Shown one piece after another: positions 1 through 6,166 of a stretch of DNA of 6,329 nt. How positions within the stretch are numbered: the stretch's first letter is position 1; the number at the start of each line of letters is the position of its first letter. The notes under the pieces are model-generated. The model was not told the DNA's origin. It searched no databases and was given only the letters and a program-made list of their open reading frames with translations. Position numbers and translations under genes: made by a program. This DNA comes from Bacillota bacterium (GTDB taxonomy: Bacteria > Bacillota > Clostridia > Oscillospirales > Acutalibacteraceae). Location: contig WQTL01000370.1 in the NCBI GenBank assembly GCA_009786275.1, forward strand, positions 1-6,329, in the 5' to 3' direction.

Positions 1-50
1 CCCCCCGGCGCATTCGCGCCACCCCCCTCTGGAAGAGGGGGGCTTGGCGG
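1..50. repeat. Palindromic repeat (REP/BIME-like) with two hairpins
   Basis: Two adjacent hairpins are visible: GGCGC/GCGCC (7-11 with 16-20, 4-base loop) and a perfect 9-bp stem CCCCCCTCT/AGAGGGGGG (22-30 with 34-42, 3-base loop). The sequence has the look of dispersed GC-rich intergenic palindromes of Clostridia and other bacteria. It is read in frame by the ATPase gene, adding a Pro/Gly-rich tail (PPSPPLPEGGG) after the usual end of the second domain. There is no T-run after the strong stem on either strand, so it is not a typical intrinsic terminator. Dispersal elsewhere in the genome cannot be seen from this window. Confidence 0.6.
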
Positions 51-1670
51 TACCTGCCCGCCCAGGGCGAGGATCACATCATTCGCAATCACGGCTTCGG
101 ACAGCACATGCCGCGCCATGCGGTTGGCCGCCGTGGTGTAAAAGCTGTTCCCGGTGAAAAACGCGCGCGTTGCGCCCCGGGTGACGATGCCGCCATCGAA
201 GAACAGCGCGCAGGTGTCGGCGTATTCGGCGCAGAATTCGATGTCGTGGCTGACCATGATAACGGACACGCCCGTATCGGCCAACCTTCGCAGAATCCCC
301 GCGAACAGCTGTTTGAATTCCGCATCGAGCCCCTTGGTGGGTTCGTCCAGCAGAAGAATCCTCGGCTCCGTCAGCAGCACCTTCGCCAACGCCGCCCGCT
401 GCTGCTCGCCGCCCGAGAGGTCATAGGGGTGCGATTGCAGGAGGGCCGTCAGCCTGCAAGTACGCGCGATTTCTGCTATGCGTTCGTATTTTTCGGCTTT
501 GGGGATGTGACGCTCCGAAAGCATCTCCATCAAATCCTCTTCGACCGTTTTGCCCACAAAGAGTGTCTGCGGGTTTTGCGGCACAGCGGCGATACGCGGG
601 TCATGCACGACCACCTTGCCCCGCTGCGGCTTGTGCAGCCCCAGCATGAGCAGCAGCGCCGTGGTCTTCCCCGCGCCGTTGCCGCCCAGAACCGCCGTGA
701 TTTCCCCCGGATACGCCGCGAAATCCAACCCCTTGATCACATCCGGCAGGTCTTTTTCGTAGCGGAACCAGGCCTCCTTCAGTTCAATCGCAGGCATAGC
801 CGTCCGCGGCGGCGTATCTTTCATTAAGCATTCAGCATTCAGCATTAAGCATTGGTCAAGCCATTCCCTCCCCTCCCGCACGGAAACAGGGCAGGGCAAG
901 TCATTTTCAACCCCTGCCCAGATGCGCATGGGGGCGGGCATCGCGCGGAACATGCCGTGGCCGGCGGCGCGCAGGGCTTCGCCGATTTCGCGGGGCGTGC
1001 CGCCGCAGAGAATCCGTCCCTCGTCCAATACGACCGCGCGGGAGCACAGGGCGAAGGCCTCCTCCAGGCGGTGCTCCGTGAGCAGCACGGTCACGCCCAG
1101 CTCGCGGTTGACCTTCCCTACGGCGGCTAAAAATTCCGAGGCGGCGATGGGGTCGAGCTGGCTGGTGGGCTCGTCCAGGATGAGCAGCTCCGGCTGCATG
1201 GCCATCACCGAGGCCAGGGACAGCAGCTGCTTCTGCCCACCCGAAAGCTCGTTGACATTCCTGCGGAACCACTCCTGTATCCCGAAGAACGAGGCCATCT
1301 CGGCCGTGCGCAGGCGGATGGTACGCGTGTCAAATCCCAGGCTCTCCAGGCCGAAGGCGAGCTCGTGCCACACCTTGTCGGTGACGATCTGGTTTTCCAC
1401 GCTCTGCTGAACAAAGCCGATCTTCGCCGCGCTGTCACGGGGGGAAAGCTTGTCCAGCGGCGTGCCGCACAACAGGAGCTCGCCCGACTTCTCCCCGTGA
1501 GGCGCGAGCGCGGGCTTGAGCTGCCGCAGCAGCGTGGTCTTGCCGCTGCCCGAAGCGCCGCAGATCACGATGAACTCCCCCTGCCGCACGGTCAGGTTGA
1601 CGCCGCACAGCGCGTATTTTTCCCGGTTGGGATATGCAAAGCTGAAATCCCGGATGGTCAGCGCTTCCAT
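1..1670 (-). CDS. Fused double ECF-type ABC transporter ATPase (EcfA-EcfA), 3' end outside window
   Basis: One uninterrupted reading frame of 556 codons runs from ATG at 1670 to the left edge without a stop, so the C-terminus is missing. It holds two complete ABC ATPase domains. Domain 1 has Walker A GASGSGKTT (residues 38-46), Q-loop Q88/Q89, signature LSGGQ (142-146), Walker B ending in D166-E167 and switch histidine H200. Domain 2 has Walker A GGNGAGKTT (329-337), Q-loop Q365, signature LSGGE (418-422), Walker B D442-E443 and H475. Both sites look catalytically intact. By family, such pairs power ECF vitamin importers by binding the coupling helices of EcfT. The start overlaps the end of the EcfT gene by 13 bases and has a strong Shine-Dalgarno (AAGGAGG, 7 bases upstream). 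The linker (about 271-291) is partly encoded by a 7-bp tandem repeat, and the last visible codons lie in a palindromic repeat. Being in this operon, its likely cargo is B12; that is inference. A fused S domain further on cannot be excluded. Confidence 0.93.
   Translation of the reverse strand, partial: MEALTIRDFSFAYPNREKYALCGVNLTVRQGEFIVICGASGSGKTTLLRQLKPALAPHGEKSGELLLCGTPLDKLSPRDSAAKIGFVQQSVENQIVTDKVWHELAFGLESLGFDTRTIRLRTAEMASFFGIQEWFRRNVNELSGGQKQLLSLASVMAMQPELLILDEPTSQLDPIAASEFLAAVGKVNRELGVTVLLTEHRLEEAFALCSRAVVLDEGRILCGGTPREIGEALRAAGHGMFRAMPAPMRIWAGVENDLPCPVSVREGREWLDQCLMLNAECLMKDTPPRTAMPAIELKEAWFRYEKDLPDVIKGLDFAAYPGEITAVLGGNGAGKTTALLLMLGLHKPQRGKVVVHDPRIAAVPQNPQTLFVGKTVEEDLMEMLSERHIPKAEKYERIAEIARTCRLTALLQSHPYDLSGGEQQRAALAKVLLTEPRILLLDEPTKGLDAEFKQLFAGILRRLADTGVSVIMVSHDIEFCAEYADTCALFFDGGIVTRGATRAFFTGNSFYTTAANRMARHVLSEAVIANDVILALGGQVPPSPPLPEGGGANAPG
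822..853. repeat. 7-bp tandem repeat (CATTAAG/CATTCAG) in the ATPase linker
   Basis: On the plus strand four consecutive heptamers occur in the order CATTAAG, CATTCAG, CATTCAG, CATTAAG, followed by CATT. They encode, on the minus strand, roughly residues 273-283 of the fused ATPase (CLMLNAECLM), between the two ATPase domains. Since the unit is not a multiple of three, changing the number of copies by one shifts the frame. The repeat is AT-rich compared with the surrounding GC-rich coding sequence, which suggests it was acquired or expanded separately. Confidence 0.9.
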
Positions 1671-2533
1671 TGGGCGGCCTCCTTCCCGTTGAGAATGAGC
1701 GGCAGGGCTAAAACTGAGAGGTATACGGCGAAGATGCTGAAGGAATACGGTCTCCACGTGCCCAGGACGACAGGGAAGTACAGGTATTGCACCCCGCCCA
1801 GCGCCGCGCCTGTGACGACATAGGCGCCGCTCAGCAGAATATAGAATAGCGCAAAACGGTCGCGTCTGTCAAATTTAAATATGGAAAACGCGCTGCGCCC
1901 CGCTAGGCCGTAGCCCCGGCCCTTCATGCTGTCGGCGGTTTCGATGGCGTTCTCCAGGGCCCAGGTGACGGTGACGGACAAAATCTTCATCCCGTGCCCG
2001 GCGCGGCGCAGGAGATTGCCCTGCGATACATCCCGCCCGACGCCGCGCTGCGCGGCCGCCGCGGCCTTCATCTGCGCCGCGAAGCGCGGCACGAAGCGCA
2101 GCGCCATGGACAGCACCAGCGAAAGCGCCGGGATGACCCGCCCGAAGAGGTAGACGAACTTGTCGCTTGTCATCACGGCGGTGTAGCAGCGGAACCAGGC
2201 GATCACCGCCACCAGCATGCACGCGGCGGCCAGCCCATAGAGGATGGACTCGCGCGTCACCGGGTTGCCCCCCGGCAGGTAGAAGAGGATGGTTGCGCCC
2301 GCGTGGCTGAACGCGGGGTTGAGGATGGCCGCTATGACGAACATCGGCAGGAGGAAGGTCAGAGCGAAGCGCAGCGCCTTTCGTCCCTCCAGCAGGAGCA
2401 TCCAGGCCGCGCCGCACAGGAGCGACACGCCAAGGCACACCGGGTGCGTCAACACAATCGAGCACCCGATGGCCAAAATGAAATATAAAAAGTTCACAAG
2501 GGGGTGAAAACCCGAAAAAGCGTCATTCTGCAT
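1658..2533 (-). CDS. ecfT: ECF transporter transmembrane component EcfT
   Basis: This 291-residue integral membrane protein belongs to the EcfT/CbiQ family, which holds the S component and passes on movement from the ATPases. Hydrophobic segments include the N-terminal pair (FLYFILAIGCSIVL, then CLGVSLLCGAAWMLLL), a segment near FALTFLLPMFVIAAIL, LYGLAAACMLVAVIAWF, and C-terminal helices near FALFYILLSGAYVV and FSIFAVYLSVLALPLIL. The cytoplasmic part has the two short Arg-containing motifs expected of coupling helices: AAAAAQRGVGRD, and ADSMKGRGYG, the latter close to the usual A-R-G motif. The start ATG at 2533 is chosen because it lies 2 bases after the stop of the preceding gene and begins a normal N-terminus (MQNDAFSGFHP). 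The frame stays open to 2602, but the extra residues are Arg-rich and lie inside the upstream gene. The stop overlaps the ATPase start. Confidence 0.92.
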   Translation of the reverse strand: MQNDAFSGFHPLVNFLYFILAIGCSIVLTHPVCLGVSLLCGAAWMLLLEGRKALRFALTFLLPMFVIAAILNPAFSHAGATILFYLPGGNPVTRESILYGLAAACMLVAVIAWFRCYTAVMTSDKFVYLFGRVIPALSLVLSMALRFVPRFAAQMKAAAAAQRGVGRDVSQGNLLRRAGHGMKILSVTVTWALENAIETADSMKGRGYGLAGRSAFSIFKFDRRDRFALFYILLSGAYVVTGAALGGVQYLYFPVVLGTWRPYSFSIFAVYLSVLALPLILNGKEAAQWKR

Positions 2534-2535
2534 CT

Positions 2536-3402
2536 TCACCCCTGCGTGCCCGCGGCGTAGCCGCCGCCGACGTCGTTCCCCAGGTCGCAGGTATAGACCC
2601 ACTCGACCACGTCGCCCTGCTTGAGGATATACCCGCTGCTGCCGTAGTTGGGGAACGTCCCGTTGACCTTATACATCCAGCCGGAAAGTTCCCCGCAGTC
2701 GAACTCCTGCAAATTGCCGATTTCGACGATATACACGCTGTTGAACATGGGGTTGTTGGTGAAAACCAGCTTCACCCCGGCTGCCCTCGTCTCCCGCTGC
2801 AGCACGTCGAACACCGTTTCGCCCTCGGTAAATGCCACGGTTTTCGCGGCCATCACCGCCCCGCCGGCAGGCACCCAGGGCGCTTTGCCGGAGCGGAGCT
2901 TCCCCATGTTGTTGAGGATGGTGTCGCAGCGGATGGCCAGGGTGGCTGTCTTCTTAGGGATGGTGGTCGTCGTCGTTGAAGACGAGGAAGGCCTTGTGGT
3001 TGTTGTCGTCGTTGTCGTTGTCGTTGCCGTTGACGATGACGAAGCGGGCTTGGTGCTGGTAGTCGTCGCAGAGGATGTAGTCGTTGTAGTCGAAGTCGTC
3101 GTGCTTGTTGTCGACGATGACGAGGAAGGCTTGGTGCTTGTAGTCGTTGCAGTGGTTGATGTGCTTGCCGTTGCCATCGTTGTACCGGAGGTCTGTGCCG
3201 CCGCCGTCGGCACCGGCAAGTCCGGCATCGCAATGGTCCACGTCTCCGGCGGGGGCGCGGAACCGCTCTCCTCAACAGTTGTTACGGGCGCCGGGGCGGG
3301 GCTTTTCCCCGGCGCCAAAAAGAACGCCATCGCCAGCACCGCCACAACCCCAACGGCAGCCGCGGCGATTTTTACCGGTTTTTTCGCGAATAAAGTACGC
3401 AT
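2536..3402 (-). CDS. Membrane-anchored DUF4430 (transcobalamin beta-domain-like) protein with Thr/Ser stalk
   Basis: This 288-residue protein has a short basic N-terminus and one hydrophobic segment (about residues 11-30) that could be a signal anchor or uncleaved signal. A Pro-rich stretch follows, then a Thr/Ser stalk (about 71-147). A C-terminal globular domain (about 152-285) carries the hallmarks of DUF4430, named for its likeness to the C-terminal domain of transcobalamin: IRCDTILNN near its start, GWMYKVNG (241-248), and GDVVEWVYTCDLGNDVGG (263-280). Cysteines at 159, 236 and 272 could form a disulfide outside the cell. In animal carriers the beta domain closes over cobalamin bound on the alpha barrel; the preceding gene encodes an alpha-barrel-like protein, so the two may act together. 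That partnership is inference. The start lies 1 base after the upstream stop, with an overlapping GAGG ribosome site. Cobalamin itself may not be the only ligand, since DUF4430 also occurs in other surface proteins. Confidence 0.88.
   Translation of the reverse strand: MRTLFAKKPVKIAAAAVGVVAVLAMAFFLAPGKSPAPAPVTTVEESGSAPPPETWTIAMPDLPVPTAAAQTSGTTMATASTSTTATTTSTKPSSSSSTTSTTTSTTTTTSSATTTSTKPASSSSTATTTTTTTTTTRPSSSSTTTTTIPKKTATLAIRCDTILNNMGKLRSGKAPWVPAGGAVMAAKTVAFTEGETVFDVLQRETRAAGVKLVFTNNPMFNSVYIVEIGNLQEFDCGELSGWMYKVNGTFPNYGSSGYILKQGDVVEWVYTCDLGNDVGGGYAAGTQG
2962..3192. repeat. Low-complexity Thr/Ser-coding repeat (surface stalk)
   Basis: About 77 codons are almost all Thr (ACN) and Ser, broken by TKP, TKP and TRP followed by Ser runs. 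At DNA level an Asp/Glu-like antisense block (GACGATGACGA...) recurs at about 3032 and 3113, 81 bases apart, with a shorter related copy near 2978. Stretches alternating ACA and ACG also occur. Such a stalk probably lifts the DUF4430 domain away from the membrane through the cell wall. The repeats make its length prone to change in steps of three. Confidence 0.85.
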
Positions 3403-3403
3403 A

Positions 3404-4531
3404 TTACCTCATCCAAATCCAGCCGAATAGCAGCCAGCGCAAAATCCAGTGCAGGAAGTAGGGCAGCGGGGGGCTTTCCCACCACTTCGGCGTTCCGGCG
3501 GCCGGGCCGCCTGCGGGGGGCTCCGCCTTCGGGGGCACGTCGCTCATGTCGTAGAGCGCCGTTTTCCCGCTCTTGAACCGGTCGTACGCCACCAGGGCGC
3601 AGGCCGCCTGCTCGGTGGCCATTTGCACGTTGCCCGTGCCCGCCGCCACGTGGTTGAAGCTGCCGCCCGCCTTCTGGAACTTCAGCAGCGCGGTGAGGGG
3701 GTTCCCGCCGGCCTTGGCGAAGCGCGCGTCGGTTGCCGGATCGATCCCCAGGATGGCCAGGGCCGCCACAACCTGCGCCGCGCTCTCGGCGGCCTCGCCC
3801 TGCGCCTCAAAGTAGAAGCCGCCGTTGGCCTGTTCCAGGCCGGAAAGCGCCGTCAGCGCGTTGTCGACCACCGCCGCAACCGTGGGGTAGGCGGGGTCGG
3901 CGCGGTAGGGCGCGAGGGCCTGCAGCGCCATGGCGGTGATGTCCGCCTCCGCCGTGGTTCCAATCCGGGCAAAGCCCCCTCCCGCGAGCTCCCGCCCGAG
4001 GAGGTTGTCGATGAGCTTTTGCCGCGTCGTCTGCGCCGTGGTATCCGCGATGGCGGGGACGGCCCAACCCCGGGTGTCGAATGCGATCAGCGCGTAGGCG
4101 ACCCCGTTGATGCCCTGGGCCTTCACGTCGTCGAAGTTCGCCAGCGGCAGCAGGAGGTTATAGCCGTCGAAGTTTGTCACGTCCGCCCCCAGCGCGGAAA
4201 GGGCCATCACCGCGCGCGAAACCTCCGTCTTCCTGGCGGAGGAATCCGGCAGCACGCCGCCGTTGCCCCGCAGCGCCTGCTTCACCCGGTTCATGTAGCC
4301 CTCGTAATACGCGTAGCCGCCGGGCACGGCAGCGCCGCCCCTGGCCAGCGCGAGGATGGCCCACTCCCCCCCCACAGCGCTGACGGTGGGAGCCGTCACG
4401 GCGGAGGCGATGTAGGCCAGCACGTCATCCCGCGCCTGTGCCGGCGTGAGCGCGAAGGCCGCCACGCCGCCGGTGAAAAGACACGCGAGGGCCAGCAGCA
4501 GCGTCAGCGCGCGCTTGAAACACGTTTTCAT
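3404..4531 (-). CDS. Secreted alpha-barrel protein with prenyltransferase/squalene-cyclase-type repeats (intrinsic-factor alpha-domain-like), C-terminally anchored
   Basis: The protein is 375 residues if read from ATG 4531, which sits 7 bases after AAAGGGG; a GTG at 4534 adds one residue. Numbering here is from the GTG. It has a signal peptide (about 1-28, ending VAAFA) and then repeated helical units with the Gly-rich turns of alpha/alpha toroids: GGFARIG...ADITAMALQALAPY (186-210), NGGFYFEAQ...ESAAQVVAALAILG (237-263), and GGSFNHV...QMATEQAACALVAYDRF (290-320), preceded by weaker units at 55-67, 103-124 and 141-157. This is the fold of the cobalamin-binding alpha domain of intrinsic factor and transcobalamin as well as of terpene cyclases. 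No DXDD or metal-binding cyclase motif is seen, so a binding role is more likely than an enzyme. A Pro-rich stalk (333-357) leads to a C-terminal hydrophobic tail (LPYFLHWILRWLLFGWIWMR). Position after a B12 riboswitch supports cobalamin binding, by inference. Confidence 0.85.
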   Translation of the reverse strand: MKTCFKRALTLLLALACLFTGGVAAFALTPAQARDDVLAYIASAVTAPTVSAVGGEWAILALARGGAAVPGGYAYYEGYMNRVKQALRGNGGVLPDSSARKTEVSRAVMALSALGADVTNFDGYNLLLPLANFDDVKAQGINGVAYALIAFDTRGWAVPAIADTTAQTTRQKLIDNLLGRELAGGGFARIGTTAEADITAMALQALAPYRADPAYPTVAAVVDNALTALSGLEQANGGFYFEAQGEAAESAAQVVAALAILGIDPATDARFAKAGGNPLTALLKFQKAGGSFNHVAAGTGNVQMATEQAACALVAYDRFKSGKTALYDMSDVPPKAEPPAGGPAAGTPKWWESPPLPYFLHWILRWLLFGWIWMR

Positions 4532-4544
4532 CACAATACCCCTT

Positions 4545-5810
4545 TCAGCGGAACAGCCACCAGATCCAGCCGAAGCCTACGATCATGACGATCCACTGGA
4601 CCCAATTGGGCAGCTTGATCACGCCGGAAAGCCAGTCGGGCAGCTTGGCCTGCCACTTTGCCAAGCAGGTCAATTCCAGGCCGGCAGCCGTGGGCACCGT
4701 CACCAAATTGACGGCGGCGACGGTCGCCGCGTCGTTGACGGCTTTTTTCGCTGCCGTGATCTCCGCTTGCAGGGCGTCCCAGCTCTCGGCGGTGTAGTCC
4801 GCCTCGGACAGGCCGTTTGTCACGGCGCTGAGCGCGGCAAGCTTGGCGTTCTTGGCTTCGGTGAGTTTTGTCACGAGCTGGCTTGCGCTCGGCACGGCGA
4901 CCGCGTTGACGGCGGTGACGGTCCCCGCGCTGTTGACGGCAGTTTTGGCCGCGGTAATCGCCGTTTGCAGGGCGGCCCAGCTCGCGGCGGTGTAGTCCGC
5001 TTCCACCAGGCCCGTGGCCACGGCGGTGATCGCGGCAAGCCTGAGGGTTCTGGCGGCGGCAAGCGCGGCGGCGTTCAGCGCGGCGGCGGCGGTGTCAATA
5101 TCGGTCTGGGCCGCCAGCAAATCCGAAAGAATTCCCATTGCGGTATTGTAGGCCGCCAGCGTAGGCGCGTCCGCCAGCAGCTGCGCCTTGTTGGGCGCGG
5201 AATTGACCTGCGCCGCGGCTACAGCAAGGGCGTCCCTGTCGGTCAGCGGGATAAGGCCCGGGCTGCCCATCCAATCCTCAAAGCCCAGGTCATTGCCGAC
5301 GGCAAGCGAATACTGCCAGCGCAGGACGGCGCCGTCCGCGGCTGCCACGGCGTCCGCGCCGTCGTACAGCGTCTCGTTGCCCAGGGTATACATCCAACCG
5401 GCCCAGCCCGCGAAATCGCCGGACGCCAGGAATTCGCCCGCCTGGGTGTGGCCGCCGGCCGCGGTGAAGTCCGGCACGGCGTCGGAAATCACCGAGGGCA
5501 CCGCCACCGTGATGTTCCGCGGCAGCTTGACCCCGTTCAGGAAAAAGCCGTAGGCGGTCACGCTTCCGTCGCAGTTGTCCGCAAGGAAGCGGTCTGTGAT
5601 GTTCATAAGGCTTTCGCCCGCGTAGAAGGGCACCAGTGCCGGGCCGTAAAGGACGCCCGCGCCGGTTCCCAGCACGTTGGCGTCCACGGAGATTGTCACA
5701 TAGCCGGCAGGGACCACCGCCAACGCGTTTGCGCTCACGCCCGCCGTGAATGCCATGCCCGCGGCCAGGCACAGCGCCAAAAGAATGCTGAAAAAACGCT
5801 TCGTTTTCAT
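4545..5810 (-). CDS. Secreted DUF4430-like protein with two FIVAR-like repeats and C-terminal membrane tail
   Basis: This is the first gene of the operon and is 421 residues long from ATG 5810. That start is chosen because it gives a clean signal peptide (MKTKRFFSILLALCLAAGM..., cleavage near residue 29) and follows the terminator; the frame is open up to 5933, but those codons lie over the riboswitch leader and terminator. The ribosome site is weak (AAAGGG, 12 bases upstream). A DUF4430-like domain spans about 37-180, with GWMYTLGNE (138-146) and DGAVLRWQYSLAVGNDLG (159-176), matching the pattern in the third gene of the operon. Two helical repeats of 66 residues follow (258-323 and 324-389), each with EADYTAxSWxALQ, typical of FIVAR-type surface spacers. 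The protein ends in a membrane tail (LPNWVQWIVMIVGFGWIWWLFR, in two overlapping parts: LPNWVQWIVMIVG and FGWIWWLFR). There is no LPXTG motif. Likely role: a wall-spanning, membrane-tethered corrinoid-binding or presenting protein, by context. Confidence 0.88.
   Translation of the reverse strand: MKTKRFFSILLALCLAAGMAFTAGVSANALAVVPAGYVTISVDANVLGTGAGVLYGPALVPFYAGESLMNITDRFLADNCDGSVTAYGFFLNGVKLPRNITVAVPSVISDAVPDFTAAGGHTQAGEFLASGDFAGWAGWMYTLGNETLYDGADAVAAADGAVLRWQYSLAVGNDLGFEDWMGSPGLIPLTDRDALAVAAAQVNSAPNKAQLLADAPTLAAYNTAMGILSDLLAAQTDIDTAAAALNAAALAAARTLRLAAITAVATGLVEADYTAASWAALQTAITAAKTAVNSAGTVTAVNAVAVPSASQLVTKLTEAKNAKLAALSAVTNGLSEADYTAESWDALQAEITAAKKAVNDAATVAAVNLVTVPTAAGLELTCLAKWQAKLPDWLSGVIKLPNWVQWIVMIVGFGWIWWLFR
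4644..5039 (-). repeat. Two tandem 66-residue FIVAR-like modules
   Basis: Module 1 is encoded by 4842-5039 and module 2 by 4644-4841. They align without gaps; I count 39 identical positions of 66, highest in the first 50 residues (EADYTA, SW, ALQ, ITAAK, AVN, VP). The last 16 residues have diverged, where module 2 leads into the membrane tail. They probably form three-helix spacers. A third, more degenerate helical stretch (about 5040-5230, Ala-rich) precedes them. Confidence 0.85.
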
Positions 5811-5861
5811 TGATATAGCCAACCCTTTCTTGCATTTGATTTTGTTTGCACGCGTATCGAC

Positions 5862-5896
5862 AAAAAGCGAACCCTGCCTTGCGGCAAAGCTCGCTT
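5862..5896 (-). terminator. Intrinsic terminator in the leader (riboswitch expression platform)
   Basis: In the RNA, a 14-bp stem without bulges (5883-5896 with 5865-5878, including three G-U pairs) is closed by a GCAA tetraloop and followed by a run of five U (5866-5862, two of them pairing at the stem base). It lies between the riboswitch and the first start codon. This is the layout of a B12 switch acting by premature transcription termination. A weak competing pairing is possible between the UUUUCAAGC region at 5893-5901 and a GCUUGGGGG stretch near 5943-5952, but I cannot show that it is the antiterminator. Confidence 0.85.
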
Positions 5897-5979
5897 GAAA
5901 ATAGCCAAATCCACCTGTGCTCCGGATACACAAGTACCGCCGGCCCCCAAGCTCCCCTCACCGAAAGGCTTGTACCTTG
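5897..5979 (-). other. Leader spacer between riboswitch and terminator
   Basis: This is untranslated leader. It can form a further hairpin directly after P1: ACAAGGTAC (5980-5972) with GTACTTGT (5937-5930), 8 bp with one bulged G. It shares one base with the 3' arm of P1, so the two stems could influence each other. I see no gene here. Confidence 0.45.
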
Positions 5980-6160
5980 TGCATGGCAGGTCTCCTGGCT
6001 GAAAGCTTCCAACCTACTCCGTCCCTCTTCCCGGGGCAAAGGCCCCAGTGAGTGCGTCCTCCCGCGGGAGGGCGTGGACGTTTCGTAGCTTTTACAGTAG
6101 TTTGTGAGCTGCCCCGGTTTTTCACCGGGTTCCCTGTTGGGCGCGATGCGCACCATGCAT
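5980..6160 (-). promoter_or_regulatory. Cobalamin (B12) riboswitch
   Basis: The minus strand has the conserved parts in order. The P1 5' arm TGCATGG (6159-6153) pairs perfectly with CCATGCA (5986-5980). The GGGAAcccGGTGaaaaaCCGG core lies near 6114-6134. A CACTGGGGCC...GCCCC hairpin lies near 6031-6050. The B12 box AGCCAGGAGACCTGCC is at 6000-5985. By family, it senses a cobalamin coenzyme and lowers expression when B12 is plentiful; the terminator downstream fits a transcriptional OFF switch. This assigns the whole operon to cobalamin or corrinoid handling. Which cofactor form it prefers cannot be judged by eye. Confidence 0.95.
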
Positions 6161-6166
6161 GAGGCC

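Noticed and set aside
22..42. Intrinsic terminator at the left edge
   Set aside because: The hairpin is strong but is not followed by a T-run on either strand, and the ATPase frame reads through it.
108..827. Plus-strand open frame of 239 codons
   Set aside because: It is antisense to the second ATPase domain, whose Walker and signature motifs are intact on the minus strand.
2648..3430. Plus-strand open frame of 260 codons with long Val runs
   Set aside because: It is the antisense of the Thr/Ser stalk gene; the Val runs are the complement of Thr codons. It has no recognisable domain, and the minus frame has clear DUF4430 motifs.
4450..4531. Lipoprotein signal in the barrel protein (Cys within LLLALACLF)
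   Set aside because: The residues before the Cys do not fit a lipobox (Ala at -3, Leu at -2), and the Cys lies inside the hydrophobic core with a better type I cleavage region after it.
3404..4531. Terpene cyclase or squalene-hopene cyclase enzyme
   Set aside because: The repeats share the toroid fold, but no DXDD or aspartate-rich metal site is visible and the protein is secreted and tethered in a B12 operon.
4446..5813. Long plus-strand open frame of 455 codons
   Set aside because: It lies opposite the first surface protein and part of the second. It is rich in Arg, Gly and His as expected of a GC-rich shadow frame and shows no motif.
5811..5933. Extended N-terminus of the first surface protein
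   Set aside because: The extra 41 codons lie over the terminator hairpin and would bury the signal peptide inside the protein; ATG 5810 is the sensible start.
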